Part shown: in pieces, positions 36,286 to 45,168 of the stretch | Numbering within the stretch: position 1 is the stretch's first letter | How the letters are laid out: every line of letters starts with the position of its first letter | Assembly (NCBI GenBank): GCA_001596135.1 | Contig: CP014773.1 | Span: 1,240,001 to 1,304,000, forward strand | Reading direction: 5' to 3' | Source of the DNA: Mucilaginibacter sp. PAMC 26640 | Lineage (GTDB): Bacteria > Bacteroidota > Bacteroidia > Sphingobacteriales > Sphingobacteriaceae | DNA length: 64,000 nucleotides | Position numbers and translations under genes: made by a program | The notes under the pieces: generated by a model | What the model was told of the DNA's origin: nothing | Databases searched by the model: none | What the model saw: only the letters and a program-made list of their open reading frames with translations

Positions 36286-36651
36286 TTGAATATAGAAGAG
36301 CTGCGCGATTATTGCCTGGAAAAAAAGGCGGTGACGGAAACGTTTCCATTTGGAGAGGACACGCTGGTATTTAAAGTGGGTGGTAAAATATTCCTGCTGG
36401 CGGGGTTGGAAGACGGGCACCATTTTAACGCAAAATGCGACCCGGAACTTGCCAGCGAACTAAGAGAGCACCATACCGAGGTAAAACCCGGATACCACAT
36501 GAATAAAGCGCACTGGAACACGGTTTACATGAGCGGCACTTTAACCCGTAAACAGCTCTGCGAAATGATAGATCATTCTTACGGCCTGGTTTTGAAGAGC
36601 CTCCCAAAAAAATTACAGGCGGAAATTTCATCTGCAAATAAAACGGGCTAA
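36286..36651 (+). CDS. MmcQ/YjbR family protein
   Basis: The 121-residue protein (MNIEELRDYCLEKKAVTETF) has the YjbR motifs FPFGEDTLVFKVGGKIF and PGYHMNKAHWNTVYM. The family has a cyanophage-type fold with proposed DNA binding, not shown. It begins with a TTG one base after the stop of the barrel gene, so the genes are likely one operon; earlier in-frame starts lie inside that gene. Confidence 0.85.
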   Translation: MNIEELRDYCLEKKAVTETFPFGEDTLVFKVGGKIFLLAGLEDGHHFNAKCDPELASELREHHTEVKPGYHMNKAHWNTVYMSGTLTRKQLCEMIDHSYGLVLKSLPKKLQAEISSANKTG

Positions 36652-36663
36652 GGCCAATTTGAC

Positions 36664-38406
36664 ATGAAAAGAACTATTGCATTATTATTTAGCTGCTTTT
36701 ACGCTATCGCTTCATATGCCCAGCTTACCCCCTTTGAATTAAGTAAGAACAAAAACTACTCCGCAACGCATGCCGAGGTTATTGCTTATTACAGCAAACT
36801 AGCCAAATTATACCCGCAAATGCGGATGATAGATTATGGAATGACGGACGTTGGTAAGCCCCTAACTTTGATCGTTCTTTCAAAAGATAAAGTCTTCGAC
36901 CCGGCTGCTGTCAAAAAGCAAAATAAACGTGTACTGCTTATCAACAACGGCATCCATCCTGGCGAGCCGGAAGGGATAGATGCCAGCATGATGCTTTCCC
37001 GCGATCTTTTAAAAAATAATACCCTGCCAAAGGATGTGGTGATCTGCATGATAGCCGTTTATAATATAGATGGCAACATGAACAGGGGGCAGTCGCGCGC
37101 TAACCAGAACGGTCCGCAGGCATATGGTTTCCGCGGTAATTACCGCAACCTTGATCTCAACCGCGATTTTATAAAAGCCGATAGCCGCAATGCCCTGGCT
37201 TTTGCGCAAATCCTGAATACCTGGCAGCCGGAAGTGCTGTTAGATAACCACGTAAGCGACGGTGCAGATTATCAGTATGTAATGACGCTGATAGAAACCC
37301 AAAAGGATAAACAGAACCCTTTGTTAGCCGCCTATACCGCCAATACGATGACCGCTGACCTATACAAAGGCATGAAAAAAAGCGGATTCGAAATGATCCC
37401 CTATGGTGCGGGGGAAAGTGGGTTGCCGGATAGTGGTATTGTAAGTTTTATGGAAACGCCGCGTTTTTCTACCGGCTTTGCCGCCCAGCACAACATGATC
37501 AGTTACATGACGGAGACGCACATGCTGAAACCATTTGATAAGCGCCTATACGCTACTTATAACTTTATGCAGCAACTTATCGGCATTTGCCAGCGCGATG
37601 CCAGGGTAATAGGCGATCTGCGTAAAAAGGTAGATGCAGAAGTAAGTAAACAAACAACCTTTGGCCTGGCCTGGGCGCTTGATGAAAAAAAGGTGGATAC
37701 GATCACCTTTAAAGGCTATGAAGCGGCTTACAAAACCAGCGAGGTGAGCGGCCTCAACCGCCTGTATTATGACAGGACCAAGCCTTACACCAAAACCGTA
37801 AAATTCTTCAACACGTACAAAACCACCGCTGCTGCAGATAAACCGGTTGCCTACATCATCCCGCAGGCATGGGGTAAGGTTATTGATCTGTTTAAACTGA
37901 ATAACGTGGCTATGCACCGGTTGGCGCATGATACTACGCTCAGCCTGCAGATGTATTACATCGCCGATTATAAAACGGCACAACGCCCTTATGAGGGGCA
38001 TTATATTCACACAGGCGTTAAATTAAACCCGGTGGAAAGTAACATTAAATTTTACACCGGCGACTATGTGGTATATACAAATCAGGCCATTAACCGTTAC
38101 ATTGTAGAAACATTAGAGCCACAGGGCGTCGATTCGTTTTTTGCCTGGAACTTTTTTGATTCGGTACTGGGGCAAAAGGAATATTTTTCTGATTATGTGT
38201 TTGAAGATATCGCAGGCAACCTGCTGAAGAAAGACCCTGAGCTGCGTAAAAAGCTGGATGACGAAAAAGCTAAAGATCCTAAACTTGCGGCAAGTGGCGC
38301 TGCCCAATTGAATTTTGTGTACCGAAACTCGCCTTACTTTGAAAAAACTTACCTGCGCTACCCTGTAGGCAGATTATTAACCGATACTAAACTCGACCTG
38401 AAATGA
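36664..38406 (+). CDS. Secreted M14 zinc carboxypeptidase
   Basis: The 580-residue protein has a signal peptide (MKRTIALLFSCFYAIASYA) and an M14 domain with zinc ligands in HPGE (His98, Glu101), NRD (Arg167) and a third His at 196 (LLDNHVSDGADYQY). It probably trims C-terminal residues from peptides in the periplasm. A C-terminal half of about 280 residues has no motif I recognise. It overlaps the rhomboid gene start (ATGA). Confidence 0.88.
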   Translation: MKRTIALLFSCFYAIASYAQLTPFELSKNKNYSATHAEVIAYYSKLAKLYPQMRMIDYGMTDVGKPLTLIVLSKDKVFDPAAVKKQNKRVLLINNGIHPGEPEGIDASMMLSRDLLKNNTLPKDVVICMIAVYNIDGNMNRGQSRANQNGPQAYGFRGNYRNLDLNRDFIKADSRNALAFAQILNTWQPEVLLDNHVSDGADYQYVMTLIETQKDKQNPLLAAYTANTMTADLYKGMKKSGFEMIPYGAGESGLPDSGIVSFMETPRFSTGFAAQHNMISYMTETHMLKPFDKRLYATYNFMQQLIGICQRDARVIGDLRKKVDAEVSKQTTFGLAWALDEKKVDTITFKGYEAAYKTSEVSGLNRLYYDRTKPYTKTVKFFNTYKTTAAADKPVAYIIPQAWGKVIDLFKLNNVAMHRLAHDTTLSLQMYYIADYKTAQRPYEGHYIHTGVKLNPVESNIKFYTGDYVVYTNQAINRYIVETLEPQGVDSFFAWNFFDSVLGQKEYFSDYVFEDIAGNLLKKDPELRKKLDDEKAKDPKLAASGAAQLNFVYRNSPYFEKTYLRYPVGRLLTDTKLDLK

Positions 38407-39011
38407 TGGAATACCTGATGGTTGCCCCCGTGGCATCCATAATATTTGTAATTACCCTGGCAACTTCGGTTTACGCTTTCTCTAACGAAAACATCTACGC
38501 TAAATTTATTCTCAATCCGTACGAAGTATCACGGGGGAGCCGTGTTTGGACAGTTATTACCAGCGGCCTGATCCATGCAGACTGGAACCACATGTTCTTT
38601 AACATGCTGTCCTATTACTTTTTTGCTTTTAACCTGGAGCCGGTTTTGGGTCACTGGCAATTTGGGGTGCTATATCTGGTAAGCATGATCCTTGCCGATC
38701 TGCCATCTATTCAAAAGCATCGTGATGATTCCTGGTACAATACACTAGGAGCTTCGGGGGCAATAAGTGCGGTGGTATTTAGTGCAATTCTATTCAATCC
38801 AAAAGGAGAAATGGGGCTGATATTTTTGCCCTTTACAATACCAGCCTGGATCTTCGGGATCCTGTACTTAATCTATTGCCACTTTGCATCGAAACATGCC
38901 CGCGACAACATCAACCACGATGCTCACTTGTTTGGTGCTTTAAGCGGTATCCTCATCACTATAGCCTTGCACCATAGTGTCATCAATGATTTTGTAGCGC
39001 AGTTTAAATAG
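38403..39011 (+). CDS. Rhomboid family intramembrane serine protease
   Basis: The 202-residue protein has about six hydrophobic segments, the catalytic Ser118 in GASGAISAV, His175 in NHDAHLFGALSG, and HADWNHMFFNM (oxyanion-side His-Asn). Rhomboids cut membrane proteins within the bilayer. The start overlaps the M14 stop, so they are translationally coupled. It converges on the next gene with an 8-bp overlap. Confidence 0.9.
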   Translation: MMEYLMVAPVASIIFVITLATSVYAFSNENIYAKFILNPYEVSRGSRVWTVITSGLIHADWNHMFFNMLSYYFFAFNLEPVLGHWQFGVLYLVSMILADLPSIQKHRDDSWYNTLGASGAISAVVFSAILFNPKGEMGLIFLPFTIPAWIFGILYLIYCHFASKHARDNINHDAHLFGALSGILITIALHHSVINDFVAQFK

Positions 39012-39993
39012 GCAGGGAGATTTCTGCCGCCGGGATGCGGTTGCCGGCGTCGTCGAACAAAAAGCTCATTGGCTTTTCAGGGTTCTTGATGATCTCCAGC
39101 AACAGGAAACCCCAGTTCTTCCAGAAATTTTCCAGCACCTGTCCGTAGGTTTTGTTCATCCAGTCGTCAAACAAAGGTTTACTGCTGATGCCCCTTAGCG
39201 GCATAGCTTCTATGAAGATCTCGTCGTTCAGCGGCATAACCTCATACTCCGGCAGGCGGTTAAACAGGTAGGCTGAATAAAACACCCGGCCGGAGAATTC
39301 TTCAAACTGGATAGGGTGCAATACATCTTCTTTTATCTTATTATAAATCTCCCGGTGGTAGCTACCGTTTGCGCCGTTATCCTGCAGGCACATTACCAGG
39401 CCAAAATCTTTTATGCGCAGGGCAAAAGTTTGGGTGTTGATCTCATCGCGGTAGCCAAATTCCTTTTCGTTATTGTCAACCTTAAATAAAAACAGGCTGT
39501 AGGGCTTAAAGTCCTCAAAAACAACCGGCAGGTTAATGCTTTGCAGCATTAAATGCAGGTAGCTGAATTTGTGGATGATGGATTGTGAAATATTGAATTC
39601 CTCGCCCTGTGCATGCTGCATTTTAATGCCCGCCTGCAGTTCGTTAAATATAATGCCGTATAACAACTTGGCCACCCATTGAAAAAGGCGGAGATCATCC
39701 AGCGCTTTTACGCCGCCATACCCTTTACTGAAAGCTTCGGCTATTTCAAGTTCAAGGGCTTCCAGATAGGTGTTGTTAATTTCGGCAGAGCAGGGTATCT
39801 TGAGGTCTTTGTAAGTGGCTACACTTTCGTCAAGTAGTTTAAAGGGCTGGTCCTCCAGTCCGTAAAGGCTCATGAGCCACTGCGGAAAAACCTGGATCTT
39901 TTCTTCGGAGCTGCTAAGCGGCTGCCCGGTTAAAAAGCATTTGTTATTACTGAAATTAAAAGTACTAAAGGGGTGGTAAATTTCGGCCGCCAT
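39004..39993 (-). CDS. Conserved protein of unknown function
   Basis: The 329-residue protein has no signal peptide. It opens with NFSNNKCFLTGQPLSSSEEK, a small Cys-containing segment that may be a zinc-knuckle remnant, and its middle is helix-rich with DFKPYSLFLFKVD. I do not recognise a family, and no catalytic motif stands out. A good -7 box (TATCTTTG) just upstream supports the start at 39993. It overlaps the rhomboid 3' end by 8 bp. Confidence 0.75.
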   Translation of the reverse strand: MAAEIYHPFSTFNFSNNKCFLTGQPLSSSEEKIQVFPQWLMSLYGLEDQPFKLLDESVATYKDLKIPCSAEINNTYLEALELEIAEAFSKGYGGVKALDDLRLFQWVAKLLYGIIFNELQAGIKMQHAQGEEFNISQSIIHKFSYLHLMLQSINLPVVFEDFKPYSLFLFKVDNNEKEFGYRDEINTQTFALRIKDFGLVMCLQDNGANGSYHREIYNKIKEDVLHPIQFEEFSGRVFYSAYLFNRLPEYEVMPLNDEIFIEAMPLRGISSKPLFDDWMNKTYGQVLENFWKNWGFLLLEIIKNPEKPMSFLFDDAGNRIPAAEISLPI

Positions 39994-39998
39994 AGGCG

Positions 39999-40006
39999 CA
40001 AAGATA
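39999..40006 (-). promoter_or_regulatory. -7 box (TATCTTTG) for the 39004-39993 gene
   Basis: TATCTTTG on the minus strand lies only 5 nt before the ATG at 39993, suggesting a leaderless or very short-leader transcript. Confidence 0.5.
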
Positions 40007-40029
40007 AGCAGCTTTTAGAAGTATTATTT

Positions 40030-40037
40030 TAGCTTTG
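40030..40037 (+). promoter_or_regulatory. -7 box (TAGCTTTG) upstream of a short ORF and the epimerase
   Basis: TAGCTTTG matches TAnnTTTG. It lies 17 nt before the short ORF at 40055 and about 148 nt before the epimerase ATG. It is divergent from the box at 39999-40006. Confidence 0.5.
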
Positions 40038-40054
40038 AGTTTTATGTAGTAAAA

Positions 40055-40162
40055 ATGACTTTATCCCTTTTAGCCTTACCGGACAATGAGCACTGGATCT
40101 ACAAGCGGATTCAGCATCAGTTGAACAGCACAGTCATTACAAAAAGCGACCGGGGGATTTAA
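40055..40162 (+). CDS. Possible 35-residue leader or degenerate ORF
   Basis: An ATG behind a consensus -7 box opens a 35-codon frame (MTLSLLALPDNEHWIYKRIQ start) ending with TAA at 40162, 23 nt before the epimerase start. There is no RBS and no known family. It could be a small protein, an attenuator-like leader, or chance. Confidence 0.35.
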   Translation: MTLSLLALPDNEHWIYKRIQHQLNSTVITKSDRGI

Positions 40163-40185
40163 TGATCAAGACGGATAAATAACAC

Positions 40186-41199
40186 ATGAAACTTACCTAT
40201 CAACCATTTGATCTGCAGCTAAAGCATACATTCACCATTGCCAAATTCTCGCGCACATCTACCCCGGTAATGCTGGTGCAAATTGCGCACGAGGGATTAA
40301 CCGGCTATGGCGAAGCATCTATGGTGCCTTATATGGGCGAGAGTTTTGAAACCGCAGCCACTTTTTTAAGCAGGGTAGATGCCGGTCAGTTTCAGTATCC
40401 GCTTAATTTCCCGGCCATCATCAGCTACCTGGATAGCATCGCCCAGGGGCAGCCTGCTATTAAAGCCGCTATAGATATTGCCCTGCACGATCTGGATGGC
40501 AAACTACAAGGCAAACCCTGCTGGGAGCTATTGGGAACCGACCCGGCTAAGATGCCGCTAACCAGTTATACTATTGGGATAGATACCGAAGAGGTCATCA
40601 TTCAAAAGCTAAAAGACGCAGCCGAATTTAAAATAATAAAGGTAAAACTTGGCCGCGATAATGATAGAGAATTGATCCAAACCATCCGCTCGGTTACCAG
40701 CGTACCCTTATTTGTAGATGCTAACCAGGGCTGGACCGACCGCGAAAAAAGCCTCGACCTGATCTATTGGTTAAAAGAACAGGGCGTGGTACTGATAGAG
40801 CAGCCCATGCTTAAAACGGATATCGACGGCAATGCCTGGCTTACTGAACATAGTCCTATCCCCCTCATTGGCGATGAAGCAGTACAGCGATTGCCGGATG
40901 TAGCAAAAGCCAAAGGTGTGTATCATGGCATCAATATCAAACTGATGAAATCTGCAGGGATGTATGAGGCTAAACAAATGATCGACAAAGCCCGTGAACT
41001 CGGTTTAACGGTGATGATCGGCTGCATGAGCGAAACCAGCTGTGCCACTCTTGCCGCCGCCGCACTCGCACCGCAATGTGACTGGGCAGATTTGGACGGG
41101 CCTTTCTTAACAGTCAACAACCCCTATCAATTGCCTGCATTCGAAGATGGTAAATGGATATTAAATAATGCGGCTGGGTTAGGCTTAGAGAATTTTTAG
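40186..41199 (+). CDS. Dipeptide epimerase (L-Ala-D/L-Glu type, enolase superfamily)
   Basis: The 337-residue protein has an enolase-superfamily capping domain and barrel. KVKLG supplies the catalytic Lys pair, then metal ligands DANQGW, EQP and GDEA, and a second Lys in INIKLMKSAG. The C-terminal MIGCMSETSCATLAAA is typical of the AE epimerase subgroup, used in recycling of murein peptides. Substrate set is inferred from the family. Confidence 0.9.
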   Translation: MKLTYQPFDLQLKHTFTIAKFSRTSTPVMLVQIAHEGLTGYGEASMVPYMGESFETAATFLSRVDAGQFQYPLNFPAIISYLDSIAQGQPAIKAAIDIALHDLDGKLQGKPCWELLGTDPAKMPLTSYTIGIDTEEVIIQKLKDAAEFKIIKVKLGRDNDRELIQTIRSVTSVPLFVDANQGWTDREKSLDLIYWLKEQGVVLIEQPMLKTDIDGNAWLTEHSPIPLIGDEAVQRLPDVAKAKGVYHGINIKLMKSAGMYEAKQMIDKARELGLTVMIGCMSETSCATLAAAALAPQCDWADLDGPFLTVNNPYQLPAFEDGKWILNNAAGLGLENF

Positions 41200-41320
41200 C
41201 CATTTATGACTGAGGGGTGCGCAGAAAAAAGAGCACATGCCATATGTGACCTCGTTCTTCGCAACGGCCCGGGTGTCAAAATATCCACGGTGTTCTGTTT
41301 GTCGACATTTACACCGCAAA

Positions 41321-41352
41321 TAAAAAAAGGAGCGCCTAAGCACTCCCTTTTT
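41321..41352 (-). terminator. Rho-independent terminator after amt
   Basis: On the minus strand GGAGTGC-TTAG-GGCGCTCC-like stem (41346-41340 with 41335-41329; 7 bp with one G-T pair) is followed by a run of T residues (41328-41322). The flanking A/T runs also let it terminate the epimerase gene. Confidence 0.8.
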
Positions 41353-41373
41353 ATAAACATGTTCAATGTATTT

Positions 41374-42672
41374 TTATAGCTCTTCGTCGTGCTGGCTCAT
41401 ATCCAGACCAGCCATTTCGTCGGCTTCAGACACACGCAACTTGCTTATCATATCTGTTACCTTCAATAGAAGGAGCGACCCGAAGAAAGCAAATGCGGAA
41501 ACAGCAACCAATGCAATAAGGTGTTTAACAAACAAAGCAGTATCGCCATAAATGAGGCCATCTGCACCTGCGCTGTTAACACTCTTTGTAGCGAATACGC
41601 CGGTAAGCAGCATACCCATCATACCTCCAACACCATGGCAAGGGAACACATCCAATGTATCATCGATGTTTGTTCTGGAACGCCATATAACTACTAAATT
41701 ACTTACCACTGCGGCCACTATACCAACGATCAGCGAACTTGAAACGGTGATAAAGCCGGCAGCAGGTGTAACTGCTACCAAGCCAACCACAGCGCCAATA
41801 CAAGCACCCATTGCAGATGGTTTCTTACCTCTCAAAATATCAAAAAACACCCATGACATGGCTGCAGCTGCAGATGCTGTTGTAGTGGTGGCTAATGCCG
41901 TTGCAGCCAGCTCATTAGCGCCTAATGCAGAACCTGCATTGAAACCAAACCAACCAAACCAAAGCAAACCGGTACCCAATATTACGTAGCTGATACGGGC
42001 AGGTGTGTGAGCCGCCGGTATTTCATTACGCTTTTTAAGATATAAGGCAGACGCTAAAGCAGCCCATCCTGCGCTCATGTGTACCACAGTACCTCCTGCA
42101 AAATCCAAAACGCCCATTTTAAAGAAGTAACCTTCCGGGTGCCAGGTTGCGTGCGCAAGCGGCATGTAAATGATTACGATAAACAGGGTGATGAAGATGA
42201 GGTATGAATTGAAACGGATGCGCTCTGCAAATGCTCCGGTAATTAGCGCAGGGGTAATAACTGCGAATTTCAATTGGAACATTGCAAAAAGTACTACAGG
42301 GATGGTTCCCCAGGATACACCCAAAGTGTTCTGCATCATGAAGAAGGTTTTCGGGTTACCAATAATTCCATAGCCGCCAACATCTTCGCCAAAGGCCATG
42401 CTGAAACCAAATACTACCCATATGATCGTGATCAGACCCATACAAACAAAACTTTGCAGCATGGTTGAGATTACGTTTTTCTTTTGAACCATCCCGCCAT
42501 AAAAGAAGGCCAGGCCGGGGGTCATCAAAAGTACTAGTGCAGTTGATATCAACAGCCAGGCTGTGTCGGCTTTATCTATAACGCCCGGCTTGGCGGCCGT
42601 TGAATTGCCGGGAAACATAAACGCCAGGATTACTACGATTATAAGTATGCCAAATGGTACAATTTTTTTCAT
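41374..42672 (-). CDS. amt: Ammonium transporter (Amt family)
   Basis: The 432-residue membrane protein has a hydrophobic leader and 11 predicted helices. Signature stretches include ALVLLMTPGLAFFYGGMV, DFAGGTVVHMSAGWAAL and FPCHGVGGMMGMLLTGVFA, the pore-lining His of the last and second being the Amt twin-His pair. It moves ammonium/ammonia across the inner membrane. No glnK gene is adjacent. Confidence 0.95.
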   Translation of the reverse strand: MKKIVPFGILIIVVILAFMFPGNSTAAKPGVIDKADTAWLLISTALVLLMTPGLAFFYGGMVQKKNVISTMLQSFVCMGLITIIWVVFGFSMAFGEDVGGYGIIGNPKTFFMMQNTLGVSWGTIPVVLFAMFQLKFAVITPALITGAFAERIRFNSYLIFITLFIVIIYMPLAHATWHPEGYFFKMGVLDFAGGTVVHMSAGWAALASALYLKKRNEIPAAHTPARISYVILGTGLLWFGWFGFNAGSALGANELAATALATTTTASAAAAMSWVFFDILRGKKPSAMGACIGAVVGLVAVTPAAGFITVSSSLIVGIVAAVVSNLVVIWRSRTNIDDTLDVFPCHGVGGMMGMLLTGVFATKSVNSAGADGLIYGDTALFVKHLIALVAVSAFAFFGSLLLLKVTDMISKLRVSEADEMAGLDMSQHDEEL

Positions 42673-42859
42673 TGTGAGTTGTAATAAGTTATTTTAAATA
42701 AACAGTCAGTTGCGTAGGATGGATTGGAGTTTTGCAATGGGCTGTACCGAAAGCTTGTCAGTCGGCTTCGCGTAAATCATCAAATTATCAATCTGCATTA
42801 CAAAACCGGTGATAGTTTAAATTAGACAGATCATGAATTAAGCGAGAACAGCCTGTGTT

Positions 42860-43204
42860 TTACCAAAAGGAATGGTATGGAAACAACATCAGTTTAGTTA
42901 AACGCAAAACATTTAAATCATACCGATGGAAATCACTCTGCAGGTAAGAAAAACCTGAGTTAAAAATTACGAAAGCTTCCTTCATGAAGAAAAAGGAGCG
43001 AGTTCTTTGATTTTGAAAAGTCCTGGATCTATTTTTTAAATAGAAAGCAGCACTAACATGCCTCTTTTCCTGATTTAGCCTATAATTTGTGATTGAATTA
43101 ACCGAATAATTCTCTCTTTGCTCAAAACAGGGAACAGATAATAGAAAAAGCGCCTCGATTAACAAGAAAGAAGCGAAAATATTTCTAAATTTCCTTAGCG
43201 ACAT
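42860..43204 (-). CDS. Orphan hypothetical protein with a hydrophobic N terminus
   Basis: A 114-codon frame gives MSLRKFRNIFASFLLIEALF, a signal-peptide-like start, then Asn/Tyr/Phe/Arg-rich sequence without recognisable motif. It has an ATG start, and a TTTTG-N20-TATTTTTA arrangement close to the promoter consensus is upstream. The AT-rich composition and odd residue use differ from neighbouring genes, so it may be a transferred or decaying gene, or spurious. Confidence 0.45.
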   Translation of the reverse strand: MSLRKFRNIFASFLLIEALFLLSVPCFEQRENYSVNSITNYRLNQEKRHVSAAFYLKNRSRTFQNQRTRSFFFMKEAFVIFNSGFSYLQSDFHRYDLNVLRLTKLMLFPYHSFW

Positions 43205-43219
43205 AAGCTAAAAATAGAA

Positions 43220-43254
43220 TTTATAAATCAATATTGCAAAATTTGATTTATAAA
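43220..43254. promoter_or_regulatory. 12-bp perfect inverted repeat upstream of the orphan ORF
   Basis: TTTATAAATCAA (43220-43231) and TTGATTTATAAA (43243-43254) are separated by 11 nt, 16 nt before the orphan ATG at 43204. It overlaps the putative promoter of that ORF and looks like an operator. Confidence 0.5.
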
Positions 43255-43392
43255 CGTGATATTATTATACATTTTTTCTGCTAAAATATCAATCTTGATA
43301 AAAATTTAACGGAATAGTATAACGTTACACGTAATGAATTGGCGGAAAGATCATTTAAACGACAATAATTTAAATACAGCAGATCGTTGAAA

Positions 43393-44496
43393 CTAAAACA
43401 GGGAAAGCTGAGACGACTCGCCTTTGACCGTGATTTCAACTGCATTAAAGTTTGATACGGTAATACCTAATAGCCTAATGCGGCTATCATCCGTATCGGT
43501 GCTCAAAAGAAGACTTTTTGCGGTATTCAATATCGTCTGGAGATCATTGACTCTTTCGGGAAGAGATTGGCTCCGCGTTATCTGGCGAAAATCGCTGTAT
43601 TTTATTTTGAGGGTGACGGTACGGCCCAGGAGTTGATATTTTAACAAGCGCTCATGAACTGTTTTAGCAATCTTTTCCAGTTCTTCATCCATCTCTTCAA
43701 CCGATGTGAGGTCATAGGCGAAGGTATCTTCGGCACCCATCGATTTAGTTTCGCGATGGGGCTGCACTGCCCGTTCATCTATCCCCCTCACAATGCGGTA
43801 ATAAAACGAACCGGCTTTACCAAAGTGCTGCCGCAATTGCTCCTCTGTCAGTAGCTTTAAGTCGTAGCCGGTAAATAAACCCAGCTTCTTCATTTTGGCG
43901 GCAGTAACCTTACCCACACCATGAAATTTGTCTACTGCCAGGTTACCAATAAAATTCTCTATGGTTGATGGGCCGATAAAAGTTAGTCCGTCGGGCTTCT
44001 TTAAGTCTGATGCAATTTTTGCTACAAATTTGTTGATGGATACGCCCGCTGATGCCGTTAGGTTCAACTCATCCTTAATAGCTTGTTTAATTTGCTTTGC
44101 GATGTCTATGGCTGAGCCAATGCCGAGTTTGTCTTCAGTAACATCCAGGTAAGCCTCATCCAGCGACAGTGGCTCTATCAAATCGGTATAGCGGCTAAAG
44201 ATCTCGCGGATATGTTGCGAAACCTCCTTATAAGCAGCAAACCGGGGCCGTACAAAAATGGCATGCGGGCAAAGCTGTAAAGCCTGTTTGGATGACATGG
44301 CGGAGCGAATGCCAAATTTGCGCGCCTCATAACTGGCGGTGGCAACAACGCCGCCCCTGCCCTCGGGCAAGCCGCCTACAACAAGCGCCTTGCCCCGGTA
44401 TTCGGGGAAATCGCGCTGCTCTACCGACGCGTAAAACGCATCCATATCAATATGAATTATTTTCCGCCTTGGTTGTACCTCTTTTTCTTCCACCAC
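43393..44496 (-). CDS. dinB: DNA polymerase IV (Y-family)
   Basis: The 367-residue protein has the Y-family catalytic motifs IDMDAFYASVEQRD and SLDEAYLDVT, a thumb/HhH region (AVDKFHGVGKVTAAKM) and a little-finger domain. It copies damaged DNA. It ends in SQLSLF, a possible beta-clamp-binding motif (QLSLF). The start is one of two adjacent GTG codons. No LexA box is evident. Confidence 0.95.
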   Translation of the reverse strand: MVEEKEVQPRRKIIHIDMDAFYASVEQRDFPEYRGKALVVGGLPEGRGGVVATASYEARKFGIRSAMSSKQALQLCPHAIFVRPRFAAYKEVSQHIREIFSRYTDLIEPLSLDEAYLDVTEDKLGIGSAIDIAKQIKQAIKDELNLTASAGVSINKFVAKIASDLKKPDGLTFIGPSTIENFIGNLAVDKFHGVGKVTAAKMKKLGLFTGYDLKLLTEEQLRQHFGKAGSFYYRIVRGIDERAVQPHRETKSMGAEDTFAYDLTSVEEMDEELEKIAKTVHERLLKYQLLGRTVTLKIKYSDFRQITRSQSLPERVNDLQTILNTAKSLLLSTDTDDSRIRLLGITVSNFNAVEITVKGESSQLSLF

Positions 44497-44532
44497 AAAT
44501 ACCCTAACAAATATTAAGCTATTTATTTAAAT

Positions 44533-44540
44533 TATCTTTG
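44533..44540 (+). promoter_or_regulatory. -7 box (TATCTTTG) for the TPK-like gene
   Basis: TATCTTTG lies 21 nt before the ATG at 44562 and matches TAnnTTTG. Confidence 0.5.
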
Positions 44541-44561
44541 CTAAAAGTATCGTTTAATAAA

Positions 44562-45131
44562 ATGTCATCTCACCACATCGTTCGCGAAAAACAAGAACCT
44601 GCTTTGTTGCTGCTTAATATTGACGGCTTCGACGATGAACTATTGGGCCAGTTATTGGAGTGGAGCCCTACGGTGATCACTACACCCATAACTGCTGAGC
44701 AAATAAGCGCTTTTGGTATAAAGGTTGATTTCATTATTACCAACGAGCTTAACCAAGGATTACAATCCGATATCAAACTCATCCCAACAGGTGTCATCAG
44801 CGCTACCAATGCAGCCATGCATCACCTCATTAATGCAGGCTACACTTCTGTAAACGTAGTAACCGCTGAGATTATTTTAGATGAGTTACTGGCATATGCC
44901 GATAAAATCAACCTAGTTATATTCTGTAAAGATCAAAAGATCTTCCCTGTAAAATCGGGCTTTAGTAAATGGAAACCTGCCGGTGAGGACATCTTCTTGC
45001 TCAGTTCCGCAACAAACCTTATTACCGAAGGGCTTGCGGTAAACAGTAATGCCCGGTTTTTAACGCAGCACGATGGTTTTTACACACTATGGTTCGATGA
45101 ACCTTTTGTATTTATTGCAGAGTTTATTTAA
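44562..45131 (+). CDS. Thiamine-pyrophosphokinase-like protein lacking the usual metal motif
   Basis: The 189-residue protein begins MSSHHIVREKQEPALLLLNI, and the order of N-terminal strand, LLGQLLEWSP helix and later NSNARFLTQHDGFYTLWFDEP tail resembles Bacteroidota thiamine pyrophosphokinase. The family's GDFDS-like loop is replaced by ITNELNQ, and its aromatic/acidic catalytic residues are not evident, so it may not be an active kinase. An upstream TTG is inside the promoter box and is not used. Confidence in fold is moderate, in function low. Confidence 0.6.
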   Translation: MSSHHIVREKQEPALLLLNIDGFDDELLGQLLEWSPTVITTPITAEQISAFGIKVDFIITNELNQGLQSDIKLIPTGVISATNAAMHHLINAGYTSVNVVTAEIILDELLAYADKINLVIFCKDQKIFPVKSGFSKWKPAGEDIFLLSSATNLITEGLAVNSNARFLTQHDGFYTLWFDEPFVFIAEFI

Positions 45132-45168
45132 TCTGCTGCCAACCAGGCCGATGCAACTCTCCCAAACA

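Larger units (their letters stand above)
42673..43392. other. AT-rich gap with orphan ORF and inverted repeat
   Basis: This 720-nt gap between amt and dinB is visibly more AT-rich than its surroundings. It holds one open frame of 114 codons (42860-43204, minus strand) and a 12-bp perfect inverted repeat at 43220-43254. The remaining parts hold no gene I can see. Confidence 0.5.

Noticed and set aside
41552-41989. Plus-strand open frame of 145 codons
   Set aside because: Lies antisense to amt; low-complexity Ala/Pro/Thr composition is a shadow of the transporter coding strand.
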